From contig NZ_WUED01000001.1 of NCBI RefSeq assembly GCF_016806695.1, positions 62,001-126,000 on the forward strand: a stretch of DNA of 64,000 nt. Reading direction: 5' to 3'. The number at the start of each line of letters is the position of its first letter. The stretch's first letter is position 1. This stretch comes from Campylobacter bilis (GTDB taxonomy: Bacteria; Campylobacterota; Campylobacteria; Campylobacterales; Campylobacteraceae). The notes beneath the pieces are model-generated. The model was not told where the DNA came from and searched no databases. It saw only the letters and a program-made list of their open reading frames with translations. This document shows, in pieces, positions 38,568-47,196 of this stretch. The position numbers and the translations under genes were made by a program.

Positions 38568-39080
38568 TTAAGATACCTTTTTCATCATAAGTTCTATAAT
38601 TTCATTTTGTTTTAATGTCATGTTAGGATCAATAAAAATTTCTTTTAAAACATCTGATACTAATTCTTTTTCCATTTTTCTTAATTCATAATTTTTTTGA
38701 TCTTCAAAATGTTTTTGAAGTAAATCTAGCTCATCTTGAGTCTCTTTTTTGATATTTTGAACCAAAATCTCAGCTTCTTTTTTTGCTGTAACTAAAGCTG
38801 CTGCTGAATTGGCTTTAGCTTCTTCAAGCTTTTTCATTGTGTCTAATTTCTTAGCCTTGCTTTCTAAAAGTTTTTTTTGGATTTCATCAAGTTTAAAAGA
38901 AATTTTCAAGATACGATTTTTATAAAAATTTTTAAATGGAGTAGCTGCAAAATAATACAATATAGCTATAAAAATTAAAAAATTAATAGTTCTTGAGACA
39001 ATATCGTATTCACCATTACCATTAGACGCACTAAAAGCATACAAAGGAAGTAATAATACGATATAATTTAACTTTCTCAT
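38568..39080 (-). CDS. atpF: ATP synthase Fo b subunit
   Basis: A 170-residue peripheral-stalk subunit. There is a short cleavable-looking N-terminal hydrophobic stretch (LNYIVLLLPLYAFSASN), then the membrane helix TINFLIFIAILYYFAA, then a long Lys/Glu-rich coiled coil. The extra N-terminal hydrophobic segment is seen in other epsilonproteobacterial b subunits. It follows the b' gene after 8 bases. Confidence 0.92.
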   Translation of the reverse strand: MRKLNYIVLLLPLYAFSASNGNGEYDIVSRTINFLIFIAILYYFAATPFKNFYKNRILKISFKLDEIQKKLLESKAKKLDTMKKLEEAKANSAAALVTAKKEAEILVQNIKKETQDELDLLQKHFEDQKNYELRKMEKELVSDVLKEIFIDPNMTLKQNEIIELMMKKVS

Positions 39081-39088
39081 CTTTCTCC

Positions 39089-39514
39089 TTAAATTTTCTT
39101 TATACTACTTTTTAAAACTTTCTTAAGTTCTGGCAAATGCATTTGTAAATGTTCTTTTAATTCCTGCTTTTGGGCAGCTAATTCTACATAAAAACTGGCC
39201 ATTTTTTTTTCTAACTCTTCTTTTTTGCTTTTAATAATTTGTTCTGCTTCTTCTTTAGCAATAGTTATAGCAGCTTGTTTAATTTTATAAATTTCTTCTT
39301 TAGTGTTAGCATGGATCGCTTCTAATTGATCATTGACACCTAAGGCCTCTTGAGAATTTTCTTTTACCTTATTTTCATCATTTCTTATAGAATCATTTCT
39401 TTCATCCATAAATTTCAAAAGAGGCTTATACAACATGCTATTTAAAATAACTATCATAGCTAAAAAAATAGCCATAGTCGCAAGCATTATAGAAGAATGC
39501 ATATCTTCAAACAT
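39089..39514 (-). CDS. atpF': ATP synthase Fo b' subunit
   Basis: A 141-residue second stalk subunit. A single membrane helix (IMLATMAIFLAMIVILNSMLY, residues 9-29) is followed by a long charged coiled coil. Two different b-type subunits (b and b') are normal in Campylobacter, where they form a heterodimeric stator. It is the first ATP synthase gene, 61 bases downstream of parB. Confidence 0.9.
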   Translation of the reverse strand: MFEDMHSSIMLATMAIFLAMIVILNSMLYKPLLKFMDERNDSIRNDENKVKENSQEALGVNDQLEAIHANTKEEIYKIKQAAITIAKEEAEQIIKSKKEELEKKMASFYVELAAQKQELKEHLQMHLPELKKVLKSSIKKI

Positions 39515-39575
39515 AATTCTCCTTACTAGAAAATTTTTGAAGATCTATTCTATCATAGAAAAACTAAGATTTTGG

Positions 39576-40412
39576 TTAAAGCTTTCCAAGGATTTGGGTT
39601 AATTGCCTAATTTTATCAATATTTTCCAAATAAATTATAAAATCACCATGTTTATTTTTACAATTAAAGCCCAAACGATTTAATATTTGTTTTAATTTTT
39701 TTATTTCATTATCAAATTCTTCATCAGTAAAATCACCATTATTTTTTATTTTTTTAACTATTTTTTCAGTGTCTCTAACATTAAGCTTTTGACCTATTAT
39801 ACTATCAACTAACATCTTTTCATGCTTTTTATTTAAACCTACTAAAACCTTGGCATGACCTTGAGAAATTTTACCCAAAGCAATCAATTCTTGAGTCTTA
39901 GCATCTAAATTTAAAAGCCTTAAAGTATTTGTTATTTGAGTACGGGATTTATGGATAAGTTCTGCTAAATTTTCTTGAGTGATTTTATAAACTTGCATCA
40001 AATCTTTATAAGAATTAGCAAGCTCTATGGGATTTAAATTTTCTCTTTGTATATTCTCTATAAGGGCTAATTCTCTTAGTTTACTCTCATCAATATCAGC
40101 AATAAAAGCTAAAATTTCTTTTTCTTCTAATAATTTCATCGCTCTTAAACGACGTTCTCCAGCAACTAAAACAAACTGATCTTTTTTCTTAAATACAATA
40201 ATAGGTTGTATCAGTCCAAATTCTTTAATAGAATTGGCAAGTTCTTCTAAAGCTTCCTTATCAAAATTTTTTCTTGGTTGGAAAGGATTGGGAAAAATTT
40301 TATCAATTCGTATCATAATGCTTTGATTTTTATCAAAACCCAATTCCTTACTATAAACAGTATCCATATCACTAATTAAAGTGCTTAAGCCTCTATCCTT
40401 ATTTAATCCCAT
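39576..40412 (-). CDS. parB: Chromosome partitioning protein ParB
   Basis: A 278-residue ParB/Spo0J protein that binds parS sites and spreads on DNA using CTP. The CTP-binding/arginine-rich box GERRLRAMKLL is near residue 90, PNPFQPRKNFDKEALEELA precedes it, and the helix-turn-helix is in ITQENLAELIHKSRTQITNTLRLL. No parS site was spotted in this window. It lies 4 bases after parA. Confidence 0.96.
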   Translation of the reverse strand: MGLNKDRGLSTLISDMDTVYSKELGFDKNQSIMIRIDKIFPNPFQPRKNFDKEALEELANSIKEFGLIQPIIVFKKKDQFVLVAGERRLRAMKLLEEKEILAFIADIDESKLRELALIENIQRENLNPIELANSYKDLMQVYKITQENLAELIHKSRTQITNTLRLLNLDAKTQELIALGKISQGHAKVLVGLNKKHEKMLVDSIIGQKLNVRDTEKIVKKIKNNGDFTDEEFDNEIKKLKQILNRLGFNCKNKHGDFIIYLENIDKIRQLTQILGKL

Positions 40413-40416
40413 TAAA

Positions 40417-41202
40417 TTATCCTAATATAGAATATGCCAAATTTTGATAGGCTAAAGACCCAGGGGATTTAATATCATAAAGTATGATAGGCTTACCAAA
40501 ACTTGGGCTTTCAGCAAGCTTCACATTACGAGGAATAACAATAAAATCATCTTCATTACCATTGATAGTAAATAATTGTTTTTTAAAATTTTGTTTTAAA
40601 TCATCTACCACATCTTTAGATAAATTATTTTGCGAACTATACATCGTTGGTAAAAATCCACGAACTCTAAGTTTAGGATTGAGAGTTTTTTTGATTATTT
40701 TAATAGTATTTAAAACCATGGCCACCCCTTCAAGTGCATAAAATTCACACTGTATAGGGATAATAACGCTATCGCTTGCTGCAAATGCATTGATTGTAAT
40801 ACTACCAAGAGCAGGTGGAGAATCAATGATAATAAAATCATAATCATCAAGCACTTCTTGGATTTGATTTTTAAGCAGCATTTTTTTTTCATTATTTTCG
40901 CCCTTAGCAAGTTCTTGTTCTATACCTACAAGACCTATATTTGAAGGTGCTAAATGAAGCTGTGGTAATTCTGTTTTTAAAATAATATCAGAAAGCTTTT
41001 TTCTTCCTATAAAAACATGATAAATATTATACTCGTAATTATTACGATTAAAACCAAGTCCTGTGGTAGCATTTGCTTGAGGATCTACATCAATTAAAAG
41101 CACTTTTTTTTCCGCTACCGCTAAAGAAGCTGCTAAATTTACAGCTGTTGTTGTTTTGCCAACCCCCCCTTTTTGATTAGCTATTGTAATAATTTCACTC
41201 AT
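40417..41202 (-). CDS. parA: Chromosome partitioning ATPase ParA (Soj)
   Basis: A 261-residue deviant-Walker ATPase that moves ParB-bound chromosome origins. The P-loop ANQKGGVGKTTTAVNLA is at residues 8-24, LLIDVDPQANATTGLG follows, and DFIIIDSPPALGSIT is the Walker B region. The P-loop Gly-Gly-Val codons contain a run of seven G (plus-strand C at 41163-41169). The start overlaps the birA stop by 4 bases, and parB follows. Confidence 0.97.
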   Translation of the reverse strand: MSEIITIANQKGGVGKTTTAVNLAASLAVAEKKVLLIDVDPQANATTGLGFNRNNYEYNIYHVFIGRKKLSDIILKTELPQLHLAPSNIGLVGIEQELAKGENNEKKMLLKNQIQEVLDDYDFIIIDSPPALGSITINAFAASDSVIIPIQCEFYALEGVAMVLNTIKIIKKTLNPKLRVRGFLPTMYSSQNNLSKDVVDDLKQNFKKQLFTINGNEDDFIVIPRNVKLAESPSFGKPIILYDIKSPGSLAYQNLAYSILG

Positions 41203-41834
41203 CTTAAACTATACACCCTTTTATCGCCTAATAAAATTGAACCATCCTTATATAAAAAAGAATCTCCAAGTGAAAAAACTCTACCTTCATAATGGACACT
41301 AAATTTTCTTGATTTTTCAAATTCTAACATATACTTGCTAAAAATATTCTTCCATGAAATTTTTTTTTCTACTTTTTCTAAAAACTCACATACTAAATCA
41401 TCAAGCGGGATTTTTATATCACAGAAAGCCGCATTTTTAGGTGCAAATTCAAGATTAAAACCTAAACCTACTATAATAAAATTAGAAATTTTAGCGCTTA
41501 TAATTCCGCCTGCTTTTTTATCATCTAAATACAAATCATTAGGCCATTTAACCCAAATTTTAGAACCTTTTTCTTGTAAAATCTCTTTAAACAAATAAGC
41601 AAAATAAATACTCGCAGAAACTAAAGGCAAATCTTTGGGCAAATCTCTTTTTTCAATACAAAAAGACAAATGCAAATTCCCTTTTAAACCCTGCCAAGAA
41701 TTTTCTCTACTTCCAACTCCATTGGTTTGCTCTAAAGCATAGATGGCAAAATTGCTCTCAATTTTACCACTACGAATTTGATCACATAAAAAAACATGAG
41801 TAGACTCTATACTCTTAACACAAACAATCTTCAT
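41199..41834 (-). CDS. birA: Biotin--protein ligase
   Basis: A 211-residue class I biotin ligase without an N-terminal DNA-binding domain. The biotin-binding loop is ALEQTNGVGSRENSWQGLKGNL (read in parts; a divergent form of G-R-G-R-R-G-R), and WVKWPNDLYLDDKKAGGI is the conserved core. It biotinylates the biotin carrier protein of acetyl-CoA carboxylase. It overlaps fmt by 20 bases and parA by 4. Confidence 0.95.
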   Translation of the reverse strand: MKIVCVKSIESTHVFLCDQIRSGKIESNFAIYALEQTNGVGSRENSWQGLKGNLHLSFCIEKRDLPKDLPLVSASIYFAYLFKEILQEKGSKIWVKWPNDLYLDDKKAGGIISAKISNFIIVGLGFNLEFAPKNAAFCDIKIPLDDLVCEFLEKVEKKISWKNIFSKYMLEFEKSRKFSVHYEGRVFSLGDSFLYKDGSILLGDKRVYSLR

Positions 41835-42732
41835 TTTTAAGTCTTTTACCGTTTAAATAAGTCCTACCATCAAGAATTTTTTTTCCACTTTCTTGAAGCT
41901 TTTTAACGCGTAAAATTCCTTGTTTACAAGAAAGCAAAAAACTCTCTTTTTCAAGTTTTAAAATTTCACCCATTTTAGCATTTTGTTTAAACTCATCCAC
42001 AAGTTCAAGTTCTAAAAATTTCAAACCACTTTGTAAAAACACTCCAGGCCAAGGCATAAAAGCCAAATATTTTTGATAAAGTTCTCTTGCGTTTTCTAAA
42101 TTTACAAGCCCATCTTCTTTTTTAATCTTAGTGCAAAATGTGACTAAGTCGGGATCTTGTCTTTTAGGAGTGATCTTATCAAAATTTAAAAGAGTAGAAA
42201 GTATAAGTTTAGCAGCCAAATGTGCTAAAAGTTCAAAAACTTCTGTGGAATTTTTATCTTTTATATCACATTCTACACTCTCAAGAATATCACCTGCATC
42301 CAAACCCTCTTGCATTAGCATACTACAAACCCCGCTTTTTTCATCGTTATTTAAAATCGCACTTTGAATAGGGCTAGCACCACGATATTTTGGAAGCAAA
42401 GAAGCATGCAAATTCACACAAGGAGCAATATCTAAAATAGCTTTAGGTAAAATTTTGCCATAAGCAGCTACCACAATAAAATCGGGTTGAAATTCTCGAA
42501 TTCGTTCTATAATATTCTCATCTTTTAAAGAAAAAGGAGTAAAGATAGGAATATTAGGATAGTTTTGACTTAAAAAAAGTTTAGTATGGCTTGGAGTTAG
42601 AATTTGTTTCCTACCTACAGCTTTATCAGGCTGGGTAAAAAGTGCTAAAAGTTCAAAATTATTATTTTCTATAAGCGCTTTTAAAATACAAGTTGCATAA
42701 AATGGAGTTCCCATAAAAATAATTTTTTTCAT
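41815..42732 (-). CDS. fmt: Methionyl-tRNA formyltransferase
   Basis: A 305-residue enzyme that formylates initiator Met-tRNA. The catalytic motif NLHASLLPKYRGASPIQ is near residue 105, with CSMLMQEGLDAGDIL, and the C-terminal OB-like domain follows from about residue 205. MGTPFYATCIL at the start is typical. In NCTC 11168 proB (Cj0097) lies upstream; here only 63 bases separate fmt from obg. The start ATG is preceded by GTGAAAAA. Confidence 0.96.
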   Translation of the reverse strand: MKKIIFMGTPFYATCILKALIENNNFELLALFTQPDKAVGRKQILTPSHTKLFLSQNYPNIPIFTPFSLKDENIIERIREFQPDFIVVAAYGKILPKAILDIAPCVNLHASLLPKYRGASPIQSAILNNDEKSGVCSMLMQEGLDAGDILESVECDIKDKNSTEVFELLAHLAAKLILSTLLNFDKITPKRQDPDLVTFCTKIKKEDGLVNLENARELYQKYLAFMPWPGVFLQSGLKFLELELVDEFKQNAKMGEILKLEKESFLLSCKQGILRVKKLQESGKKILDGRTYLNGKRLKNEDCLC

Positions 42733-42795
42733 TTTTTCACTTTATATAAATTAAAAGATGATTAAATAGCCATCGTAACTTTTATTTTAAACATC
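42733..42795 (-). other. Short fmt-obg spacer where C. jejuni carries proB
   Basis: This 63-base spacer is AT-rich and carries no gene. In NCTC 11168 the glutamate 5-kinase gene proB sits exactly here between obg and fmt. I see no recognisable proB remnant; the longest minus-strand reading frame starting at ATG in the spacer is only about ten codons. Confidence 0.7.
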
Positions 42796-43851
42796 TCACA
42801 CTAAAACTCTGTTTTTGCAAGAATCCCTTAAAGCCTTAATCTCTTCTAAAAGCTTGAATTTAAGCTCTTTAAGCCCTGTTCTTTCAAGACTTGAAACCTT
42901 GATGAAAAAGCTTTGGGGATTATTATTTTGCTTAAGATAATCTTCTAACTCATTTAAATTTAAAGCCATTTGCTTGGCATAATCTTGACCTAAATTCACA
43001 CTATCACTTTTTGAAATCATAATACCTAATCTACGTTTGACAAGTTGAGTTGAAAATTGTTCAAGCTCTTTTCTTAAAATAATAAATTGATCTTTTAAAG
43101 ACATTTCCCTCATAGGATCAAGCACAAAAAGCAAAAAGCTTGTCCTTTCTATATGCTTTAAAAAAGTAAGCCCTAAGCCCTTACCTAAACTAGCTCCTTT
43201 AATAATCCCTGGAATATCTGCCATTATAAAAGAATTATACTCATCCCCATCAACAAGTCCAAGTTTTGGAGTAAGAGTGGTAAATTCATAATTTGCAATT
43301 TCAGGCTTAGCATTTGAAAGCACACTAATAAGCGTAGACTTTCCTACATTTGGAAAACCCACAAGTCCTACATCAGCAATGAGTTTTAACTCAAGTTTTA
43401 CTAGACGGCTTTGACCTTTAATACCGCTTTGTGCATAATCAGGACGTTGATTTGTAGAGTGTTTAAAATGCGTATTGCCAAGACCTCCTTTACCACCTTT
43501 TAAAAAAAGCTCCCTTTGACCTTGCTGAGTAAGATCAAGTAAAACCTCGTGGCTTTGCGCATCAATAACTTGCGTTCCTTCAGGCACAATAAGTTCTAAA
43601 TTTTCACCTTTTTTACCATTTTTATTACGACCCATTCCATTAGCACCATTTTTAGCGTGCAATAGTTTTTTGCCTTTAAAATTGACAAGCGTATGCATAT
43701 TATTATCACAAACAAAGATAACATCCCCGCCATTTCCACCATCGCCACCATCAGGGCCTCCTAAAGGGACATGTTTTTCACGGCGAAAACTTACAGCACC
43801 TTTACCACCATCACCTGAAGCTAAAGTAATTTCAACGCTATCAATAAACAT
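42796..43851 (-). CDS. obg: GTPase ObgE (ribosome assembly)
   Basis: A 351-residue Obg protein. The Gly-rich N-terminal Obg fold ([33 protein letters not shown]) is followed by the G domain: [36 protein letters not shown] and SKSDSVN. There is no long C-terminal domain. Obg acts in 50S assembly and stress response. It follows the rpmA transcription unit with its own short leader region. Confidence 0.97.
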   Translation of the reverse strand: MFIDSVEITLASGDGGKGAVSFRREKHVPLGGPDGGDGGNGGDVIFVCDNNMHTLVNFKGKKLLHAKNGANGMGRNKNGKKGENLELIVPEGTQVIDAQSHEVLLDLTQQGQRELFLKGGKGGLGNTHFKHSTNQRPDYAQSGIKGQSRLVKLELKLIADVGLVGFPNVGKSTLISVLSNAKPEIANYEFTTLTPKLGLVDGDEYNSFIMADIPGIIKGASLGKGLGLTFLKHIERTSFLLFVLDPMREMSLKDQFIILRKELEQFSTQLVKRRLGIMISKSDSVNLGQDYAKQMALNLNELEDYLKQNNNPQSFFIKVSSLERTGLKELKFKLLEEIKALRDSCKNRVLV

Positions 43852-43914
43852 TTTGATCGCCTTTAAGTTTAAATTATAAAACTAAAATTAGAATATAAAG
43901 AAGTCAAATTAATA

Positions 43915-43950
43915 AAATTCCAAAAATGCTTTTTGGCATCTTTGGAATTT
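43915..43950 (-). terminator. Hairpin after rpmA
   Basis: A 10-bp stem (43915-43924 with 43941-43950) continued by a 4-bp inner stem (ATGC/GCAT) around a TTTTTG loop. Two bases overlap the rpmA stop codon, and the minus strand continues into a T/A-rich stretch. Confidence 0.65.
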
Positions 43951-44203
43951 ATGCAGGGTAAACAGAAACTTTTTTTCTCTCTTTATCTTTTCTTTCGAAT
44001 TTTACAAAACCGTCAATAAGTGCAAAAAGAGTATGGTCTTTTCCCATGCCTACATTATTACCTGCATGAGTTGCAGTGCCTCTTTGACGAATGATGATGT
44101 TGCCAGCTCTAACAAACTCACCACCAAATTTTTTAACACCTAAACGACGACCTATAGAGTCACGATTATTTTGAGTTGATCCTTGACCTTTCTTGTGTGC
44201 CAT
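43949..44203 (-). CDS. rpmA: 50S ribosomal protein L27
   Basis: An 84-residue ribosomal protein. The start [16 protein letters not shown] and the core [40 protein letters not shown] are standard. The N-terminus reaches the peptidyl-transferase centre. It lies 10 bases after rplU, in the universal rplU-rpmA-obg order. Confidence 0.98.
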   Translation of the reverse strand: MAHKKGQGSTQNNRDSIGRRLGVKKFGGEFVRAGNIIIRQRGTATHAGNNVGMGKDHTLFALIDGFVKFERKDKERKKVSVYPA

Positions 44204-44213
44204 TGTTTACTCC

Positions 44214-44522
44214 TTAAGCTTTGATATCTTTTACTACGACACGAGTAAATTGTCTTCTAAAACCTCGTTTGAGTTTAGAGTCTTTTCTGCGTCTTTTTTT
44301 ATAAATCACAACTTTTTTATCTTTTCCGTGGTTAATCACTTCTAAAACAACTTTTGCACCTACTACAAAAGGCGCACCTACCTTTAATTCTTTATCATTG
44401 ATAGCAAGCACTTGACTTACTTCAATACTTGCTTTACTTTGAGCTTCAAAGCGATCAAGTTTTAATTCATCACCTACACTTACTTTGTATTGCTTTGAAC
44501 CGTATTTGATAATAGCATACAT
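44214..44522 (-). CDS. rplU: 50S ribosomal protein L21
   Basis: A 102-residue ribosomal protein with start [19 protein letters not shown] and the basic C-terminal [20 protein letters not shown]. It is first in the rplU-rpmA(-obg) unit. A likely -10 box (TATAAAAT on the minus strand, 44604-44611) gives a leader of about 75 bases. Confidence 0.98.
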   Translation of the reverse strand: MYAIIKYGSKQYKVSVGDELKLDRFEAQSKASIEVSQVLAINDKELKVGAPFVVGAKVVLEVINHGKDKKVVIYKKRRRKDSKLKRGFRRQFTRVVVKDIKA

Positions 44523-44603
44523 TGCTTTTCCTTAAATAATTTTGGTAGTACCATAAAGCACCACATAGGGATTTGAAAGCTTTAATGGTTTAATAAAACT
44601 TTT

Positions 44604-44611
44604 ATTTTATA
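44604..44611 (-). promoter_or_regulatory. Probable -10 box for rplU-rpmA
   Basis: TATAAAAT on the minus strand, about 80 bases upstream of rplU. The leader between it and the rplU start could hold a control structure for ribosomal protein L21, but I see no strong stem. The rest of 44523-44712 holds no gene. Confidence 0.45.
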
Positions 44612-44712
44612 GAATTTTTCTTTAATTTTTAATGAATTTAAGAAAAGATTTAAAATTTTTAATATCAATACTTCATTGACCGTATAAATAACTCAATTTC
44701 ACTTTCTAAAAA

Positions 44713-45336
44713 TCACCAGGTTACTGACTTGCTAGATCCTGTTTTATCAATAGTTTGTTCATCTTCCCAATAAACCAAACCCGAATTTAAATCTGTAAGT
44801 CTTAATAAAAAGAAATACTCAACTTGAATCTTACCATTGCTAAGTTTTACATTATCTTGCCTTATTTTACCTGTAAGCGAGAAATCAGGAGAAATAAGTG
44901 TGCCTTTTTTAGCAATAGTTTTTTGATCAAATTCATCATTATCCCTTAATTTTCTCACATCTTCACTCATACTATCAATCGCACCTCCTGCAGCAACTGC
45001 TGAAGTTAGAATAAATTTTCCCGATTTTCTTAAAGCTGAAGTAATTTTAGCAGTAAGTTTATCAGTATCAATTCTTTGTGGGGTATCATTTACAATCCTA
45101 CCCATAGCAAGAACCTTTCTTGTGCCTGGCTTAATATTTGCAAACGCTTCATCACTAAGCATACTCATTATCATAGTTTGCGCTGTATTTTCAAAATCTT
45201 CTCTATCAAGCCCTAAACTTAAAGCATCACCCTTTTTTACTTGAGTAGCTTTTCCATCTGTATATATAGTTTGTGTACAACCGGATAAAAACAAACTTCC
45301 TATAAACATTACGCCTAAAATTTTTACTATTTTCAT
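44713..45336 (-). CDS. LpoB-like lipoprotein (Cj0091-like)
   Basis: A 207-residue lipoprotein with lipobox LFLSGC (Cys about residue 20). The LpoB/PF13036-type core is visible in ENTAQTMIMSML, KVLAMGRIVNDTPQRIDTDKLTAKIT and LSPDFSLTGKIRQ-type strands (ISPDFSLTGKI). LpoB in E. coli activates the peptidoglycan synthase PBP1b. In C. jejuni the orthologous lipoprotein operon (Cj0089-Cj0091) has been linked to host-cell adherence. It ends a three-gene lipoprotein operon, 20 bases after the YcfL-like gene. Confidence 0.85.
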   Translation of the reverse strand: MKIVKILGVMFIGSLFLSGCTQTIYTDGKATQVKKGDALSLGLDREDFENTAQTMIMSMLSDEAFANIKPGTRKVLAMGRIVNDTPQRIDTDKLTAKITSALRKSGKFILTSAVAAGGAIDSMSEDVRKLRDNDEFDQKTIAKKGTLISPDFSLTGKIRQDNVKLSNGKIQVEYFFLLRLTDLNSGLVYWEDEQTIDKTGSSKSVTW

Positions 45337-45356
45337 GATCTATCTTTCCTTAAAAA

Positions 45357-45728
45357 TCAATTTTTTGTTTTAAGCTCTATTTTAAAATCCTTAGTCCTTT
45401 TATCAAATGCAAGTTTACGAAGGATCACCTCTTTTCCTGCGGGAATTCTTAAAACTTTATAATCTTCATTGATGCTATCTTTTAAAACAAAACCATCTTT
45501 ATCTAAACAATCGATTTTATAAATTATGTCCTTTGTAAAGCTACTTTTTAAAATAATTTCTAATTCTAAAAAACCATTATCATTGACACGTTTTTGAAAG
45601 CTTTTAACCAAACTTTTTGGTAAATTTGTATCTAAAATCTCTACTGAATTGACATTTGACTTAATAGATTGACTTGAGGCACAAGCATTAAGCAAAAGCA
45701 ATAAAATCGATAAAATAATATTTTTCAT
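45357..45728 (-). CDS. YcfL-like lipoprotein (DUF1425 type)
   Basis: A 123-residue lipoprotein with a signal ending LLNAC (Cys about residue 16). The remainder is one beta-rich domain (NDNGFLELEIILKS, RIPAGKEVILRKLAFD), which resembles YcfL, a partner found next to LpoB genes in many Gram-negatives. It lies between the TPR lipoprotein (10 bases) and the LpoB-like gene (20 bases). Its role is unknown. Confidence 0.75.
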   Translation of the reverse strand: MKNIILSILLLLLNACASSQSIKSNVNSVEILDTNLPKSLVKSFQKRVNDNGFLELEIILKSSFTKDIIYKIDCLDKDGFVLKDSINEDYKVLRIPAGKEVILRKLAFDKRTKDFKIELKTKN

Positions 45729-45738
45729 TTTCTATCCT

Positions 45739-47103
45739 TTATTTTTGTATTAACGCAACACTTATAGGCAAATACGTAGCAAAAGATCGCAATATTATAA
45801 GAGTATTTTCATACTTGTTTATTTCCTTTTGAAATAAAATATTACCTTGAGGATCTTGTATTTTGATCTTACCTTGATTTTCTACCATTGCAATGCCTAT
45901 ATTTTTAGGCAAACCCCTCCAAGAACGCACATCAGCTTTACTCGTAACAGCAGCGGCCACTGCACTAGCAAAACTTAGCAAACCACCTGTAGAATCATTA
46001 TTTGCCACAGCTGTATTTAAAGCAATTTTAACCATAGTTTGCGTTAAAGCTTTTGCAATCATACTTGGCATATTGATTTTAAATTCCGTAGCCACAATAT
46101 CATCTAAATCCACAAAATCACTTGTGTCTTGACCATTGATGTTTAAATTAGCAAAAGAAAGCCCTCTTTTTCTTAAAGTTTGCAAAGCAACACTTACGCT
46201 AATAATTTTTTTATCCACTATAAAAGGCAAAGTTAAACCAAATTCATCTTTAATAATACCAAAGCCATTTTCATAAACTATAAAAATATATTTTTTTGGA
46301 TCTTGAATTTTCATTTTTGTCGCATAGACTTTAAAAATTTCGCCTTGTTTTTCAATCGTTTTATTATTAGGATAAGTAATTACTATTTCTCTAAATAAAT
46401 CTTGTGCTCTTTTATAGTCTTTATCCATGAAAAAAAATACTGCGGCTAAATAAGTCGCATAAGGATTAATAAAATTTTTTGTCGTATGAAATTCTTTAAA
46501 TAAATTATCATATTGTGTTTGTATGGTTTGTGAATTTTTGGTGATATTTTTATTATAATTTTTATCTTCTTTAATTTTCTCTAAATCTTGGCGATTTCTT
46601 TCGATTTCTTTAGCAAAATATTCCTTTGCTTTATCTTGACGCATTAAAGCACGATTAAATTCCACTCTAGCATTTTCATAATCTTTTTCTTGCATATAAT
46701 TTAAAGCCTTATATACATTTACCATAATTCTTTCATATAAAGAACCTTCATAATCTACAATATTATCATTTAATAAACTTGTGCTAAGTAATTTAGCCCC
46801 TTTAGAAACTGTATTTTGTAAATCTACATCATATTTATAAGATTGCTCAACAGCATCAAAAAATACATTACTACGATTAAAATCACCACAATTTCTAGCA
46901 ATCAAACCCACATTTAATCCTATATAGATCACATCATTATGGTTATGAATCTTTTCTAAATTTTGATTAAAAAAATCTTCTTTGCAATATTTTTGGGTTA
47001 AAGCATTTTCAAATAATGTATTTTGCTTAGCATAATTAGCACAAGCACTTAAAAAAAGACAAATAATACTTAATAAAATCAACCCAACTTTTATTTTCAT
47101 CAA
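45739..47103 (-). CDS. Large TPR-containing lipoprotein (COG3014 type, Cj0089-like)
   Basis: A 454-residue lipoprotein with lipobox FLSAC (Cys about residue 21). The N-terminal 250 residues contain TPR-like helices (ALNYMQEKDYENARVEFNRAL, FFMDKDYKRAQDLFREIV). The C-terminal part is beta-rich with a conserved DVRSWRGLPKNI, which looks like the COG3014 family. COG3014, YcfL and LpoB genes occur together in several proteobacteria, which suggests an envelope module. Confidence 0.8.
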   Translation of the reverse strand: MMKIKVGLILLSIICLFLSACANYAKQNTLFENALTQKYCKEDFFNQNLEKIHNHNDVIYIGLNVGLIARNCGDFNRSNVFFDAVEQSYKYDVDLQNTVSKGAKLLSTSLLNDNIVDYEGSLYERIMVNVYKALNYMQEKDYENARVEFNRALMRQDKAKEYFAKEIERNRQDLEKIKEDKNYNKNITKNSQTIQTQYDNLFKEFHTTKNFINPYATYLAAVFFFMDKDYKRAQDLFREIVITYPNNKTIEKQGEIFKVYATKMKIQDPKKYIFIVYENGFGIIKDEFGLTLPFIVDKKIISVSVALQTLRKRGLSFANLNINGQDTSDFVDLDDIVATEFKINMPSMIAKALTQTMVKIALNTAVANNDSTGGLLSFASAVAAAVTSKADVRSWRGLPKNIGIAMVENQGKIKIQDPQGNILFQKEINKYENTLIILRSFATYLPISVALIQK

Positions 47104-47171
47104 AAAATCTCTCTTTAAAAGAAAATTAAAATAAATAAGCGTAGTATATAATCAAAAAGCTAATATAAACA

Positions 47172-47193
47172 AATCCTAGGAAAACCTAGGATT
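47172..47193 (-). terminator. Terminator after dcuA
   Basis: A 9-bp perfect stem AATCCTAGG/CCTAGGATT with an AAAA loop, 4 bases beyond the dcuA stop. It has a T-run on the plus-strand side and TTTGTTT on the minus-strand side, so it can act in both directions. Confidence 0.85.
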
Positions 47194-47196
47194 TTT

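Noticed and set aside
44523-44712. tRNA or ribosomal leader RNA between rplU and the LpoB-like gene
   Set aside because: No cloverleaf or stable stem found; only a probable promoter is visible.
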